Below, piece after piece: positions 1 to 7,131 of a DNA stretch of 19,065 nucleotides (positions are counted from its first letter, which is position 1; each line of letters begins with the position of its first letter). The notes under the pieces were generated by a model. The model did no database searches, was not told the DNA's origin, and saw only the letters and a list, made by a program, of their open reading frames with translations. This DNA is from Alistipes sp. (GTDB taxonomy: Bacteria > Bacteroidota > Bacteroidia > Bacteroidales > Rikenellaceae). The stretch is from positions 1 to 19,065 of the forward strand of contig JAHHQN010000031.1 of the NCBI GenBank assembly GCA_020026375.1, in the 5' to 3' direction. Made by a program: the position numbers and the translations under genes.

Positions 1-440
1 CCCAAAAGGGTGGTGGGGGCCATCTGACCTCCGGTCATACCGTAGATGGCGTTGTTGATGTAGATGGCAACGACATTCTCGCCACGTGCTGCGGCGTGAA
101 TCGACTCTGCCGTACCGATGGCCGACAAGTCGCCGTCGCCCTGATAGGTGAACACCAGTCGGTCGGGATTCAGACGCTTGGCTGCTGTGGCACACGCCAA
201 GGCGCGACCGTGAGCGGCCTCAATCCAGTCGATGTCGATATAGTTGTAGGCGAATACCGAGCAGCCGACCGGTGAAATGCCAATGGTCTTGTCGGCCAGT
301 CCCAGCTCCTCGATTACCTCGGCTACCAATTTGTGTACCGTACCATGACTACAACCGGGGCAGTAGTGCATGATGTTATCCATGATGAGTTTCGGTTTTT
401 CGTAAACCAGATTCTCCTTTTTGATTTCAACCTCAGCCAT
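1..440 (-). CDS. 2-oxoacid:ferredoxin oxidoreductase, beta (thiamine pyrophosphate) subunit, partial
   Basis: This is the N-terminal ~146 residues of the TPP-binding beta subunit of a 2-oxoacid:ferredoxin oxidoreductase (KorB/VorA/PorB type). The rest lies beyond the left edge. I read the start as ATG at 440 (MAEVEIKKEN). The segment HYCPGCSHG near residue 30 is the family's cysteine/TPP region, and GDGDLSAIG followed by NNAIYGMTGGQ matches the TPP-Mg motif (GDG...N..YGMTGGQ). In the family, this subunit decarboxylates a 2-oxoacid on TPP, and the electrons pass through Fe-S clusters to ferredoxin, yielding an acyl-CoA. It starts 4 nt after the alpha-subunit stop, so the two are surely co-transcribed. 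The substrate (2-oxoglutarate or branched-chain 2-oxoacids) cannot be decided here; Bacteroidales homologues are annotated either way. A gamma subunit is expected just outside the window. Confidence 0.93.
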   Translation of the reverse strand, partial: MAEVEIKKENLVYEKPKLIMDNIMHYCPGCSHGTVHKLVAEVIEELGLADKTIGISPVGCSVFAYNYIDIDWIEAAHGRALACATAAKRLNPDRLVFTYQGDGDLSAIGTAESIHAAARGENVVAIYINNAIYGMTGGQMAPTTLL

Positions 441-444
441 CGCT

Positions 445-1539
445 TTACTTGTTAATCAGTTTTTCCTTGAGGGCTGTGAGTACCTCTTCGGGATTGAAAA
501 TCATACCGCCCTGACGGCCGTAATGCTCCACGGGAGCTTTGCCGTTCACAGCAAGACGGACATCCTCTACCATCTGACCGGCATTCAACTCGGCCGAGAG
601 GAAACCCTTGACACCGCGAGCCGCCAGTTCGGCGATGGGCTTTGTGGGGAAGGGATAGAGGGTGATGGGACGCAGAAGACCTACCTTGAGACCTTCGGCG
701 CGGGCCATTTCAACGGTTGCCGAGCAGATACGTGCCGACGATCCGAAGGCTACGATGACATAGTCGGCATCGTAGCATTCGATGGCCTCATAGCGCACTT
801 CGTTCTCCTCCATGGTACGATATTTCTCCTGCATGCGCTTGTTGATGATTTCCATCTTCTCCGACTGCAACTCGAGTGAAGTGGCTACATTGCGCGCTCT
901 GTCGGCCGGTTTGCCCATGGCAGCCCACGAACCGCATTCTGCCACGATTTCCTCGTGGGTCTTGCGCGGACGCTGGGGGGCAAGCACCACCTTCTCCATC
1001 ATCTGACCGATGGCACCGTCGGCCAAAATCATGGCCGGATTGCGGTACTTGAAGGCCAGGTCGAAGCCCAGAGCCACATGGTCGTGCATCTCCTGCACGG
1101 AGTTGGGGGCCAGTACAATCAGGTGGAAGTCACCGTGACCGCTGCCCTTGCAGGCCTGGAAATAGTCACCCTGCGAAGGTTGGATCGTACCCAGACCCGG
1201 ACCGCCACGCTGGCAGTTGATGACCAGACACGGCAACTCGGCACCGGCCAGGTAGCTCAGTCCTTCAGCCATGAGACTGATACCGGGGCTCGATGACGAT
1301 GTCATGACACGTTTGCCTGTCGATGCACCTCCATAGACCATATTGATTGACGAGACTTCCGACTCGGCCTGAAGGACGACCATACCGGTGGTCTCCCAGG
1401 GTTTGAGTTCCATCAAAGTCTCCATCACCTCCGACTGCGGAGTGATAGGATATCCGAAATATCCGTCGCAACCGTAGCGAATCGCCGCGTGGGCTATCAC
1501 CTCGTTGCCTTTCATTAATTTCACCTCTTTCTCTGCCAT
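445..1539 (-). CDS. 2-oxoacid:ferredoxin oxidoreductase, alpha subunit (VorB/KorA-like)
   Basis: A full-length 364-residue alpha subunit. The GYPITPQSE motif (about residues 29-37) and the following LQAESEVSSINMVYGGASTG segment are hallmarks of the pyrimidine-binding domain of 2-oxoacid:ferredoxin oxidoreductases. A central stretch (RGGPGLGTIQPSQGDYFQA) and the C-terminal transketolase-like domain (LLRPITLYPFP) complete the fold. With the beta subunit it forms the catalytic core that converts a 2-oxoacid plus CoA to acyl-CoA, CO2 and reduced ferredoxin in the cytoplasm. It lies 3 nt after the ferredoxin-like subunit gene and 4 nt before the beta gene. NCBI-style annotation of Bacteroidales homologues often says 3-methyl-2-oxobutanoate dehydrogenase subunit VorB; a 2-oxoglutarate role (KorA) is an equal alternative. 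Family assignment is firm; substrate is not. Confidence 0.94.
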   Translation of the reverse strand: MAEKEVKLMKGNEVIAHAAIRYGCDGYFGYPITPQSEVMETLMELKPWETTGMVVLQAESEVSSINMVYGGASTGKRVMTSSSSPGISLMAEGLSYLAGAELPCLVINCQRGGPGLGTIQPSQGDYFQACKGSGHGDFHLIVLAPNSVQEMHDHVALGFDLAFKYRNPAMILADGAIGQMMEKVVLAPQRPRKTHEEIVAECGSWAAMGKPADRARNVATSLELQSEKMEIINKRMQEKYRTMEENEVRYEAIECYDADYVIVAFGSSARICSATVEMARAEGLKVGLLRPITLYPFPTKPIAELAARGVKGFLSAELNAGQMVEDVRLAVNGKAPVEHYGRQGGMIFNPEEVLTALKEKLINK

Positions 1540-1542
1540 AGC

Positions 1543-1770
1543 TTACTCAAATTTTTGACGATAAACCGTGATGACACTGTCGGGGCATATCTCTGCACAC
1601 GAAGCGCAACCCGTACATGAATCGGGATTAGCCATGTAAGCAACGGGGTAGCCCTTGCTGTTTACTTCTGCCGAGAGCGCCAATACTTCAAGCGGACACG
1701 AAGCCACACACACTCCGCAACCCTTGCATCGCTCCTTGTCGACGACGATTGTTCCTTTTATTTTAGCCAT
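1543..1770 (-). CDS. Ferredoxin-like 2x[4Fe-4S] delta subunit of the 2-oxoacid oxidoreductase
   Basis: A 75-residue bacterial-type ferredoxin domain with two complete cluster motifs, CKGCGVCVASCP and CTGCASCAEICP. It should be the electron-transfer subunit that moves electrons from the TPP subunit to external ferredoxin. It is the first gene of the operon and ends 3 nt before the alpha subunit start. The frame is open 26 codons further upstream (to 1848), but I chose ATG at 1770 (MAKIKGTIVVD). The usual family start lies there, and a Bacteroidota -7 promoter element (1792-1799) falls inside the longer version. It could be called KorD/VorD by position. Confidence 0.93.
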   Translation of the reverse strand: MAKIKGTIVVDKERCKGCGVCVASCPLEVLALSAEVNSKGYPVAYMANPDSCTGCASCAEICPDSVITVYRQKFE

Positions 1771-1791
1771 AACTGTATTGTTAAGTTCAAA

Positions 1792-1799
1792 CAAAGGTA
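1792..1799 (-). promoter_or_regulatory. -7 promoter element for the 2-oxoacid oxidoreductase operon
   Basis: On the minus strand this reads TACCTTTG, an exact match to the Bacteroidota TAnnTTTG consensus, 21 nt before the ATG at 1770. I see no convincing TTTG -33 element at the usual distance upstream. Confidence 0.65.
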
Positions 1800-1980
1800 A
1801 GAAAAAATTTTCGGAACTACCACGGTTTGAAATGCAAAATATCGGCAAAAAAGTGAATAATCAGATAAAAAATTATCTTAAAAACGACCTCCATTTGCCT
1901 CTGTTTTCGGTGCTGCGGATTTGATTTTCAGAGATTTTGGCAGGGCGTAGCCTCCATCGCGGAGCGTCAAGTCTTCAGAT

Positions 1981-2016
1981 AAAAAAAACAAGCAGGACGC
2001 TACAAAAGCGTCCTGC
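1981..2016 (-). terminator. Rho-independent terminator of the yicC-to-M23 operon
   Basis: A perfect 9-bp stem (GCAGGACGC, 1992-2000, with GCGTCCTGC, 2008-2016) and a 7-nt loop. On the minus strand it is followed by a T-rich tract (1981-1990). It starts 26 nt after the M23 peptidase stop codon. Confidence 0.9.
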
Positions 2017-2042
2017 CTGTGATGATGTCCGATACTTATATA

Positions 2043-3140
2043 TTATCTGACTCTGAGTCTGCGACCTAGACGGAGTACCGTGGTCGAACGTATGCCGTTC
2101 AGACGGCAGATGTTGCTGACCGAAGTGTGGTACTTGCGTGCCAATGCACCGAGGGTGTCACCCGAACGTATGGTGTGGTAACGCAGGGCGGCCTTTTCGG
2201 CTGCCTCCTTCTTGTCCTGCTCCTCGTTGGCAATTTCGTCCTCGAAATCCTGTCCGGCCTTCGAGTAGATGCTGAAGAACGATTTTTTCAGCAGGAACGA
2301 CTCGCGACAGAGAATACCCGTCTTGAAGTCGATAAGTCGCTCGGGGTCGAAGGACTGGCCGTAGTAACGGGTCTCGAAGTGGAGGTGGGGACCTGTCGAG
2401 CGACCTGTCGAACCGCCCAGACCGATTACCTGTCCGGCTTCCACCCAGGCATTGGGCGCGACGAGTATCTCCGACAAGTGGCCGTAGTAGGTCTCCAGAC
2501 CGTTGTCGTGGCGGATGATGACCAGATTACCGTAGCTGTTGCGGCCGGTGAACTTGGCCACACGCACCTTGCCGCTGAAAGTGGCATAAATAGGTGTGCC
2601 GGTTTTCAACGGCAGGTCGATACCCTGATGACGGCGGCCGCGGCGCGGACCGAACTTGCCTCTGGGGTGGGGAGTACCCTGATAGGGGCAGTGATAGCCG
2701 GTGATGGAGTCAATCAGTTCGATGACAATGGCCTTGGGCATGGCCTTCGACATGTCGACGTCCTTGTAGGGCAACAACACGTCATTACTCCAGTATTTCT
2801 TGAATATCAGGCTGTCGCGCTGAAACTCGCGGTTACGGATATATCGCCATGTGCTGTTGCTGTAAAGCACCACCTTCACTGCGTCATCGCCCGAATCGAG
2901 GGTGTCGATGACCGTCAGGTCCTGGATTTCGGGTACCGACTTGATTTGGCAACGGCGCAACTTGTATTTGAGTGCGGCCAGTGAGTCGGCTTCACGCTGT
3001 CGGGTGGAGAGCGAGTCGGCCACCGCCGTAGGAATGGTGTTTTCGGGTGTGGCCACGACCAGCGAATCGTTCTGCTGCGCATACGCCGTGGTCGTGAAGA
3101 GCGCGCAGGCAGCCATGAGAGCTAAGATGTTTCTTTCCAT
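2043..3140 (-). CDS. Secreted M23-family peptidoglycan endopeptidase with C-terminal LysM domain
   Basis: A 365-residue predicted cell-wall hydrolase. Residues 1-21 form a signal peptide (hydrophobic core LALMAACALF, likely cleavage after AYA). The M23 (lysostaphin/LytM-like) domain spans roughly 165-265 and keeps the zinc and catalytic residues: H171-x3-D175, H221, and the HLH pair at H252/H254. A LysM peptidoglycan-binding domain (YHTIRSGDTLGALARKYHTSV) covers 321-365. A short basic/aromatic module (about 88-103, VVLYSNSTWRY) precedes the peptidase domain; I have no function for it. Known M23 enzymes cleave peptide cross-bridges in peptidoglycan. The protein should act in the periplasm, and its metal ligands are intact, so it is probably active rather than a regulatory degenerate. 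It is the last gene of a six-gene operon that also encodes Ddl, linking precursor synthesis with wall remodelling. Confidence 0.93.
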   Translation of the reverse strand: MERNILALMAACALFTTTAYAQQNDSLVVATPENTIPTAVADSLSTRQREADSLAALKYKLRRCQIKSVPEIQDLTVIDTLDSGDDAVKVVLYSNSTWRYIRNREFQRDSLIFKKYWSNDVLLPYKDVDMSKAMPKAIVIELIDSITGYHCPYQGTPHPRGKFGPRRGRRHQGIDLPLKTGTPIYATFSGKVRVAKFTGRNSYGNLVIIRHDNGLETYYGHLSEILVAPNAWVEAGQVIGLGGSTGRSTGPHLHFETRYYGQSFDPERLIDFKTGILCRESFLLKKSFFSIYSKAGQDFEDEIANEEQDKKEAAEKAALRYHTIRSGDTLGALARKYHTSVSNICRLNGIRSTTVLRLGRRLRVR

Positions 3141-3146
3141 GCTTGA

Positions 3147-3719
3147 TTACTGTTCTTTGATGTACTGCTCCGCAGCTTCGAGCGCGTGATAGAAATCTTC
3201 GCCGAAACGTCGGATAATGGGTTCTTTGAGTGCCTTGTAGACGGGGAGTCCCAACTTCTTGCCGCATTCGCGCGCCGAGGAACATACCGACCATCGGTGA
3301 TAGTTCAGGCCTACGGTGCCGTTCGAGAAGTTTATCAGACGAATGGGGTAGAGATGGCACGAAATGGGCTTGCGAAACGGGGTCTTGCCCTCGGCCCATG
3401 CCTTCTCGATGGCACACAGCGTGACACCGTTCTCCACATAGGCGTAGGCGCATTCGGCATCATTGACCAGCGGAGTGGTCAAATCCCCCTCCTCGTCAAG
3501 AACCATGAACCCCTGCTCCTCCACGGCCTGTATTCCCAGACCGGTCATATAGGGCTTGTAATTGGGGTATTCCTTCTCCAGAATCGCCACTTCCTCCTCT
3601 TCGAGCGGTGCTCCGGCGTTGCCTTCCACACAGCAAATACCCTTACATTTCGAGATGTCGCAGGCGAAACACTCCTTCAGCAGATCTGTGCTGACAATCT
3701 TGTTATCTATATCTATCAT
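3147..3719 (-). CDS. DUF3109 family cysteine-rich protein
   Basis: A 190-residue cytoplasmic protein that I match to DUF3109, of unknown function. It has ten cysteines: C17, C20, C25, C29 and C30 cluster at the N-terminus (CFACDISKCKGICC), and C90, C102, C121, C146 and C152 are spread through the rest. The CxxC...CC pattern resembles the YkgJ-type zinc/iron-chelating families, so bound metal or an Fe-S cluster is a reasonable inference, not shown. No signal peptide or membrane segment is visible. Its ATG overlaps the ddl stop by 4 nt (ATGA), and its stop is 6 nt from the M23 peptidase start, so it is translationally linked to peptidoglycan genes. That may be only operon packing. The function is unknown. 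Confidence 0.9.
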   Translation of the reverse strand: MIDIDNKIVSTDLLKECFACDISKCKGICCVEGNAGAPLEEEEVAILEKEYPNYKPYMTGLGIQAVEEQGFMVLDEEGDLTTPLVNDAECAYAYVENGVTLCAIEKAWAEGKTPFRKPISCHLYPIRLINFSNGTVGLNYHRWSVCSSARECGKKLGLPVYKALKEPIIRRFGEDFYHALEAAEQYIKEQ

Positions 3720-4705
3720 TTGCGGCAGGTGTCGGCTATAACTATGTCATACAATTCTCCCAACGTCATGCCCATGGTGCGCACCTGTTTGGGAACGATG
3801 CTGCCTCCGCTCATTCCGGGAATGGAGTTCAGCTCGATGAAGTAGGGTTTACCCTCGGGAGTGACAATGAAGTCACAACGTACCACTCCCGAGCAGCGGC
3901 AACGTTTGTAGGCTTCGAGTGTCATGCGGTTGAGCGTGGCCTTCACCTCGTCGGAGATGGGGGCGGGGGTAATCTCGTCGGAGAAGCCGGCCGTATATTT
4001 GGCCTCGTAGTCGAAGAATGAGTTTTTTGACACGATTTCGGTGATGGGGAAGAGGTACTCCCTGCCACCGGCAATCATCACGCCGCAACCCATCTCGCGC
4101 CCCGATATGCACTCTTCGATCAGAATCTCGTCGCCCTCGTCAAATGCTGCCTTGATGGCTGCAGGCAGCTCTTCGGGGGTGTTGACCTTGCTCACACCGA
4201 ACGACGAACCGTTGGCATTGGGCTTGACGAACATCGGCAGTCCCAGCTCGGCGATGATGGCCTGATAGTCGCACTCCTCGCCCTTGCGCAGGAACTTCTC
4301 CCTGGCCAGATTGATTTCACCGCCGGCCAGCGTGCGTTTGGTGGTAATCTTGTCGAAGGTAATCAGCGACGAGGTCATCGAGCACGACGAGTAGGGGATA
4401 CCCATCATGTCGAGGTAGCCTTGCAGACGGCCGTCCTCGCCGGGGGTGCCGTGAATGATAATCAGTGCGTAGTCGAACTCCGTGCGGTGTCCGTCAACGA
4501 TGAGCGAAAAGTCGTTCTTGTCCACCTGCCACTGACGGCCGTCGGGGGCGGTGTAATGCCAGTCACGATGATGCAGGTCGATGACCGTGATATCGTATTT
4601 CGTGTGGTCGAGGGCCGCCTCAATCTGTGCGGCACTCTGGAGGGCGATTTCTCTTTCGGGCGAGTCGCCTCCTGCCAAAAGGGCTATTTTAAGTTTCTCC
4701 ATCAT
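3716..4705 (-). CDS. ddl: D-alanine--D-alanine ligase
   Basis: A 329-residue ATP-grasp ligase that joins two D-alanines for the peptidoglycan stem peptide, in the cytoplasm. Visible motifs are GTPGEDGRLQGYL (about 86-98), the ATP-grasp lysine region FVKPNANGSSFGV (159-171), YEAKY (233-237), the metal-binding RCDF (276-279) and ELNSIPGMS (291-299). YEAKY is the omega-loop signature of D-Ala-D-Ala enzymes, which argues against a vancomycin-type D-Ala-D-Lac ligase. Length is normal for the family. Two adjacent ATGs (4705 and 4702) are possible starts; I chose 4705 because it gives the ATGA overlap with the nadD stop that is typical of this operon. The next gene (DUF3109) overlaps it by 4 nt. Confidence 0.96.
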   Translation of the reverse strand: MMEKLKIALLAGGDSPEREIALQSAAQIEAALDHTKYDITVIDLHHRDWHYTAPDGRQWQVDKNDFSLIVDGHRTEFDYALIIIHGTPGEDGRLQGYLDMMGIPYSSCSMTSSLITFDKITTKRTLAGGEINLAREKFLRKGEECDYQAIIAELGLPMFVKPNANGSSFGVSKVNTPEELPAAIKAAFDEGDEILIEECISGREMGCGVMIAGGREYLFPITEIVSKNSFFDYEAKYTAGFSDEITPAPISDEVKATLNRMTLEAYKRCRCSGVVRCDFIVTPEGKPYFIELNSIPGMSGGSIVPKQVRTMGMTLGELYDIVIADTCRK

Positions 4706-5511
4706 GGATTGTATAAATCTGTATATCTGAATGCAAGTATGTCTTGAACCATGTCGATGAGCTGTCGGGCCTCGGCATGTTGGGGCTCGATGCGCAGTAT
4801 GGCGTTGAAGTCATTGAGTGCAGCACCCCATTCGTTCATGCGGTAGTGGAGTTGTCCGCGCTCCAACAGCAGTGCGATGTTCTCCTTGTCGTCGTCGAGC
4901 AGAGCGTTGAGTGTGGCCATGCGTTGTGCCGGTGACCAAAGTCCCTTCTCGCGGATATATTTCGCCACATCGGGATGCAGCATTCGTGCGGTGTCGTCAC
5001 CGCGCTCGATGGTGGCGCGCACCTCCGTCGACGAGAAGTCCAGCAGGGGAGCATCCTCCAACAGGCGGATACGGTCGGCGAACTTGTCGACCTTTTCTCC
5101 GCGTCGCGGATAGACATAGAGCGGATATTCGAGAATCCGTTCATACTCCTTCCAACCGTCGAGCCGCTCTATCTGGTCGCCGCCCATGAGTATGGAGAAT
5201 TGCATCTGGCTGCCGAAGTTGCTCTCCAGATAGCGCAGTGTGTCTATCGTGTAGGAGGGTTTGGGCAGGAGAAACTCCACCACCGAGGGGACAATCCGTT
5301 CGGGATACTTCGAACCCTTGCAGGCCATTTCCGCCATCTCGTAGCGCGACACTTCGGGTGCCAGCTGCTGATGGGTCTTGTAGGGACTCTGCGGCGAAAT
5401 CATCAGTATCACCTGGTCGGCAAGGTCGCGTTCCACGACATATTCGGCCAACGAGATGTGCCCTTTGTGTATCGGGTTGAACGACCCGAAGTAGAGCATT
5501 ACACGTTTCAT
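4702..5511 (-). CDS. nadD: Nicotinate-nucleotide adenylyltransferase with TPR-like C-terminal extension
   Basis: Residues 1-191 are a complete NadD: the nucleotidyltransferase motif GSFNPIHKGH (9-18, H15 and H18) and the SSTEVR motif (160-165, the family's SSTxIR). The enzyme adenylates nicotinate mononucleotide with ATP to make deamido-NAD in NAD synthesis. The protein is 269 residues, against about 190-200 for a typical bacterial NadD. The extra ~75 residues (195-269) are helical-looking, and part of them (about 211-244: LLERGQLHYRMNEWGAALND, then FNAILRIEPQ) reads as a single TPR. The frame runs through without interruption, so this is a natural fusion or extension rather than two genes. 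It starts 3 nt after gmk and overlaps ddl by 4 nt. Confidence 0.94.
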   Translation of the reverse strand: MKRVMLYFGSFNPIHKGHISLAEYVVERDLADQVILMISPQSPYKTHQQLAPEVSRYEMAEMACKGSKYPERIVPSVVEFLLPKPSYTIDTLRYLESNFGSQMQFSILMGGDQIERLDGWKEYERILEYPLYVYPRRGEKVDKFADRIRLLEDAPLLDFSSTEVRATIERGDDTARMLHPDVAKYIREKGLWSPAQRMATLNALLDDDKENIALLLERGQLHYRMNEWGAALNDFNAILRIEPQHAEARQLIDMVQDILAFRYTDLYNP

Positions 5512-5514
5512 GGG

Positions 5515-6078
5515 CTATCGGGCTATGAAGTTGTCGAGCAGGCCGCAGGTCTTCTCCACCGCCTCCTCAAGGTTGTCGTTGATGACGATATGGTCGAATT
5601 CGGGAGATTTGGTAATCTCGAATTCGGCCTTGGCCACACGCTTTTCGATGACTTCGGCGGAGTCGGTGCCGCGATTGACAAGACGGTGGCGCAGTTCCTC
5701 TACCGAGGGGGGCATGATGAATATCGAGCAGGCCTCCTGACCGAAGATACGCTTGAGGTTGATGCCGCCCAGCACATCGACATCGAATACGATGACATGT
5801 CCCTTGTCCCAGATGCGTTCCACCTCGCTGCGCAGTGTGCCGTAGCAGGTGCCTTTGTAGACCTCTTCCCATTCGACAAAACGGTCTTCGGAAACCGCCT
5901 TCTCAAACTCCTCCTGCGAGAGGAAGTAATACTCCTTGCCGTGCTGTTCCGTACCACGGGGTGCGCGGCTGGTTGCCGAAATGGAAAATTCCAGTTCGGG
6001 GTAGCGGGTCAACAGGCGATTGACGATGGTGGTCTTGCCCGAACCGCTGGGGGCCGAAAAAATTAAAACTTTTCCCAT
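5515..6078 (-). CDS. gmk: Guanylate kinase
   Basis: A 187-residue guanylate kinase, which phosphorylates GMP to GDP with ATP. The P-loop SAPSGSGKTT lies at residues 8-17. ISATSRAPRGTEQHGKEYYF (about 33-52) is the GMP-binding region, and RGTDSAEVIEKRV is the lid-type arginine segment. Length is normal. The ATG shares one base with the yicC stop (TAATG), and its stop is 3 nt from the nadD start. The pairing of yicC with gmk is widely conserved in bacteria, which supports both calls. Confidence 0.96.
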   Translation of the reverse strand: MGKVLIFSAPSGSGKTTIVNRLLTRYPELEFSISATSRAPRGTEQHGKEYYFLSQEEFEKAVSEDRFVEWEEVYKGTCYGTLRSEVERIWDKGHVIVFDVDVLGGINLKRIFGQEACSIFIMPPSVEELRHRLVNRGTDSAEVIEKRVAKAEFEITKSPEFDHIVINDNLEEAVEKTCGLLDNFIAR

Positions 6079-6953
6079 TACAAAATATTAAGTACCTGCT
6101 CCTTGATTTTCTCCAGTTCGTCCTTCATCTTGACCACGAGAATCTGAATGTTGGTCTCGTTGGCCTTCGAGCCTGTGGTATTGATTTCACGACCCATCTC
6201 CTGAGCGATGAATCCCAGCTTGCGACCGGCGGCGTCCTCATTGGCGGCCACTTCGCGGAAATACTTGCAGTGGTTGGTCAGGCGCACCTTCTCCTCGGTG
6301 ATGTCGAGCTTCTCGAGATAGAAAATCATCTCCTGCTCCAGACGGTTGTGGTCGACCTCTACCTGCAACTTCGAGAGGTTGTCGAGAATACGGGCCTTGA
6401 TGGTCTCGGTGCGCGCCTTCTCGAAAGGTATGATCTCCTCCTTGTAGCTCTCGATAAGGTCGACACGGCGCAGCAGGTCGGCGATGAGAATGGCACCCTC
6501 CTGTTCACGGAAGGCGTTGAGATGGCGGGCTGCCTGGCGTGTTGCCTCCAGTAGGGCGTTCTGCTCGTCCTCCGACACGGTCTCCGCCTCGGCCGACACC
6601 ACATTGGGCATACGCATTATAATAGGTAACAATACCTCCATCTCCACCTCCTTGCCCGAGGTCTCCATCGTGGTCTGTCGCAGCTGCGAAAGGTACTCCG
6701 CGAAGAGTGCACTGTTGATTTTGGCCGAGGTCTCGACAGCCTGTGTTTCGACACTCACCGTCACATCGACCTTGCCGCGCTGGAGCTCCTTGCCCACAAT
6801 CGAACGGATTTCGTATTCAGCCTGGCGATATATGGCAGGAACCCGCAAATTGAGGTCGAGCTGTTTGGAGTTCAACGAGCGGATTTCCACCGTAATTTTC
6901 TTATTTCCCAAAGCGACTTCGCCTTTGCCGAAGCCGGTCATAGACTTTATCAT
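6078..6953 (-). CDS. YicC family endoribonuclease
   Basis: A 291-residue YicC protein starting with the diagnostic MIKSMTGFGKGE. The family C-terminus follows: LEQEMIFYLEKLDITEE, then GFIAQEMGREINTTGSKAN. E. coli YicC is described as an endoribonuclease affecting small-RNA turnover; activity here is inferred from family membership. The frame is open 14 codons further (to 6995), but the conserved N-terminus begins at 6953 and a -7 promoter element lies at 6978-6985, so I used the shorter form. It is the first gene of the six-gene operon. Its stop overlaps the gmk start by one base. Confidence 0.94.
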   Translation of the reverse strand: MIKSMTGFGKGEVALGNKKITVEIRSLNSKQLDLNLRVPAIYRQAEYEIRSIVGKELQRGKVDVTVSVETQAVETSAKINSALFAEYLSQLRQTTMETSGKEVEMEVLLPIIMRMPNVVSAEAETVSEDEQNALLEATRQAARHLNAFREQEGAILIADLLRRVDLIESYKEEIIPFEKARTETIKARILDNLSKLQVEVDHNRLEQEMIFYLEKLDITEEKVRLTNHCKYFREVAANEDAAGRKLGFIAQEMGREINTTGSKANETNIQILVVKMKDELEKIKEQVLNIL

Positions 6954-6977
6954 GACAATGTCTTTTTTAAATTTCGA

Positions 6978-6985
6978 CAAAAATA
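6978..6985 (-). promoter_or_regulatory. -7 promoter element of the yicC-gmk-nadD-ddl operon
   Basis: On the minus strand this reads TATTTTTG (matches TAnnTTTG), 24 nt before the chosen yicC ATG. The sequence is AT-rich and no clear -33 element stands at 19-22 nt, so this is a moderate call. Confidence 0.5.
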
Positions 6986-7043
6986 CAAAAAACAATTCAA
7001 ATATGAAGATACTTTGGGATTATGATTGAAAATTCCTCTCCAA

Positions 7044-7077
7044 TTTGTTGCAACAATGATAATTTTTAGTATATTTG
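7044..7077 (+). promoter_or_regulatory. Promoter of serC-serA-DUF1015
   Basis: TTTG at 7044-7047 (or the overlapping TTG at 7048-7050, 19 nt away) and TATATTTG at 7070-7077 match the Bacteroidota -33/-7 promoter. Transcription would start near 7083, giving a leader of about 50 nt before serC. Confidence 0.75.
7045..7056. promoter_or_regulatory. 12-bp palindrome over the serC -33 region (possible operator)
   Basis: TTGTTGCAACAA is a perfect inverted repeat covering the -33 element. Its position would suit a dimeric regulator that blocks or assists RNA polymerase. A 12-bp palindrome can also occur by chance in AT-rich DNA. No regulator gene is adjacent. Confidence 0.35.
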
Positions 7078-7131
7078 TGTTAGTTAAATAACAATTAGAA
7101 ACTGTATCACCAAAATCTAATACTAATCATT

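Noticed and set aside
1863..1878. An AGATAA-AAAA-TTATCT hairpin upstream of the oxidoreductase operon
   Set aside because: A short all-AT-rich stem with little stability, in AT-rich intergenic DNA; probably chance.
3716..4705. A vancomycin-type (D-Ala-D-Lac) ligase
   Set aside because: The YEAKY omega-loop motif and housekeeping operon context fit an ordinary Ddl, and no vanH or vanX neighbour is present.
4975..6066. A 363-codon plus-strand open frame opposite nadD and gmk
   Set aside because: It is antisense to two genes with intact catalytic motifs, shows no domain I recognise, and has no promoter or plausible start context.
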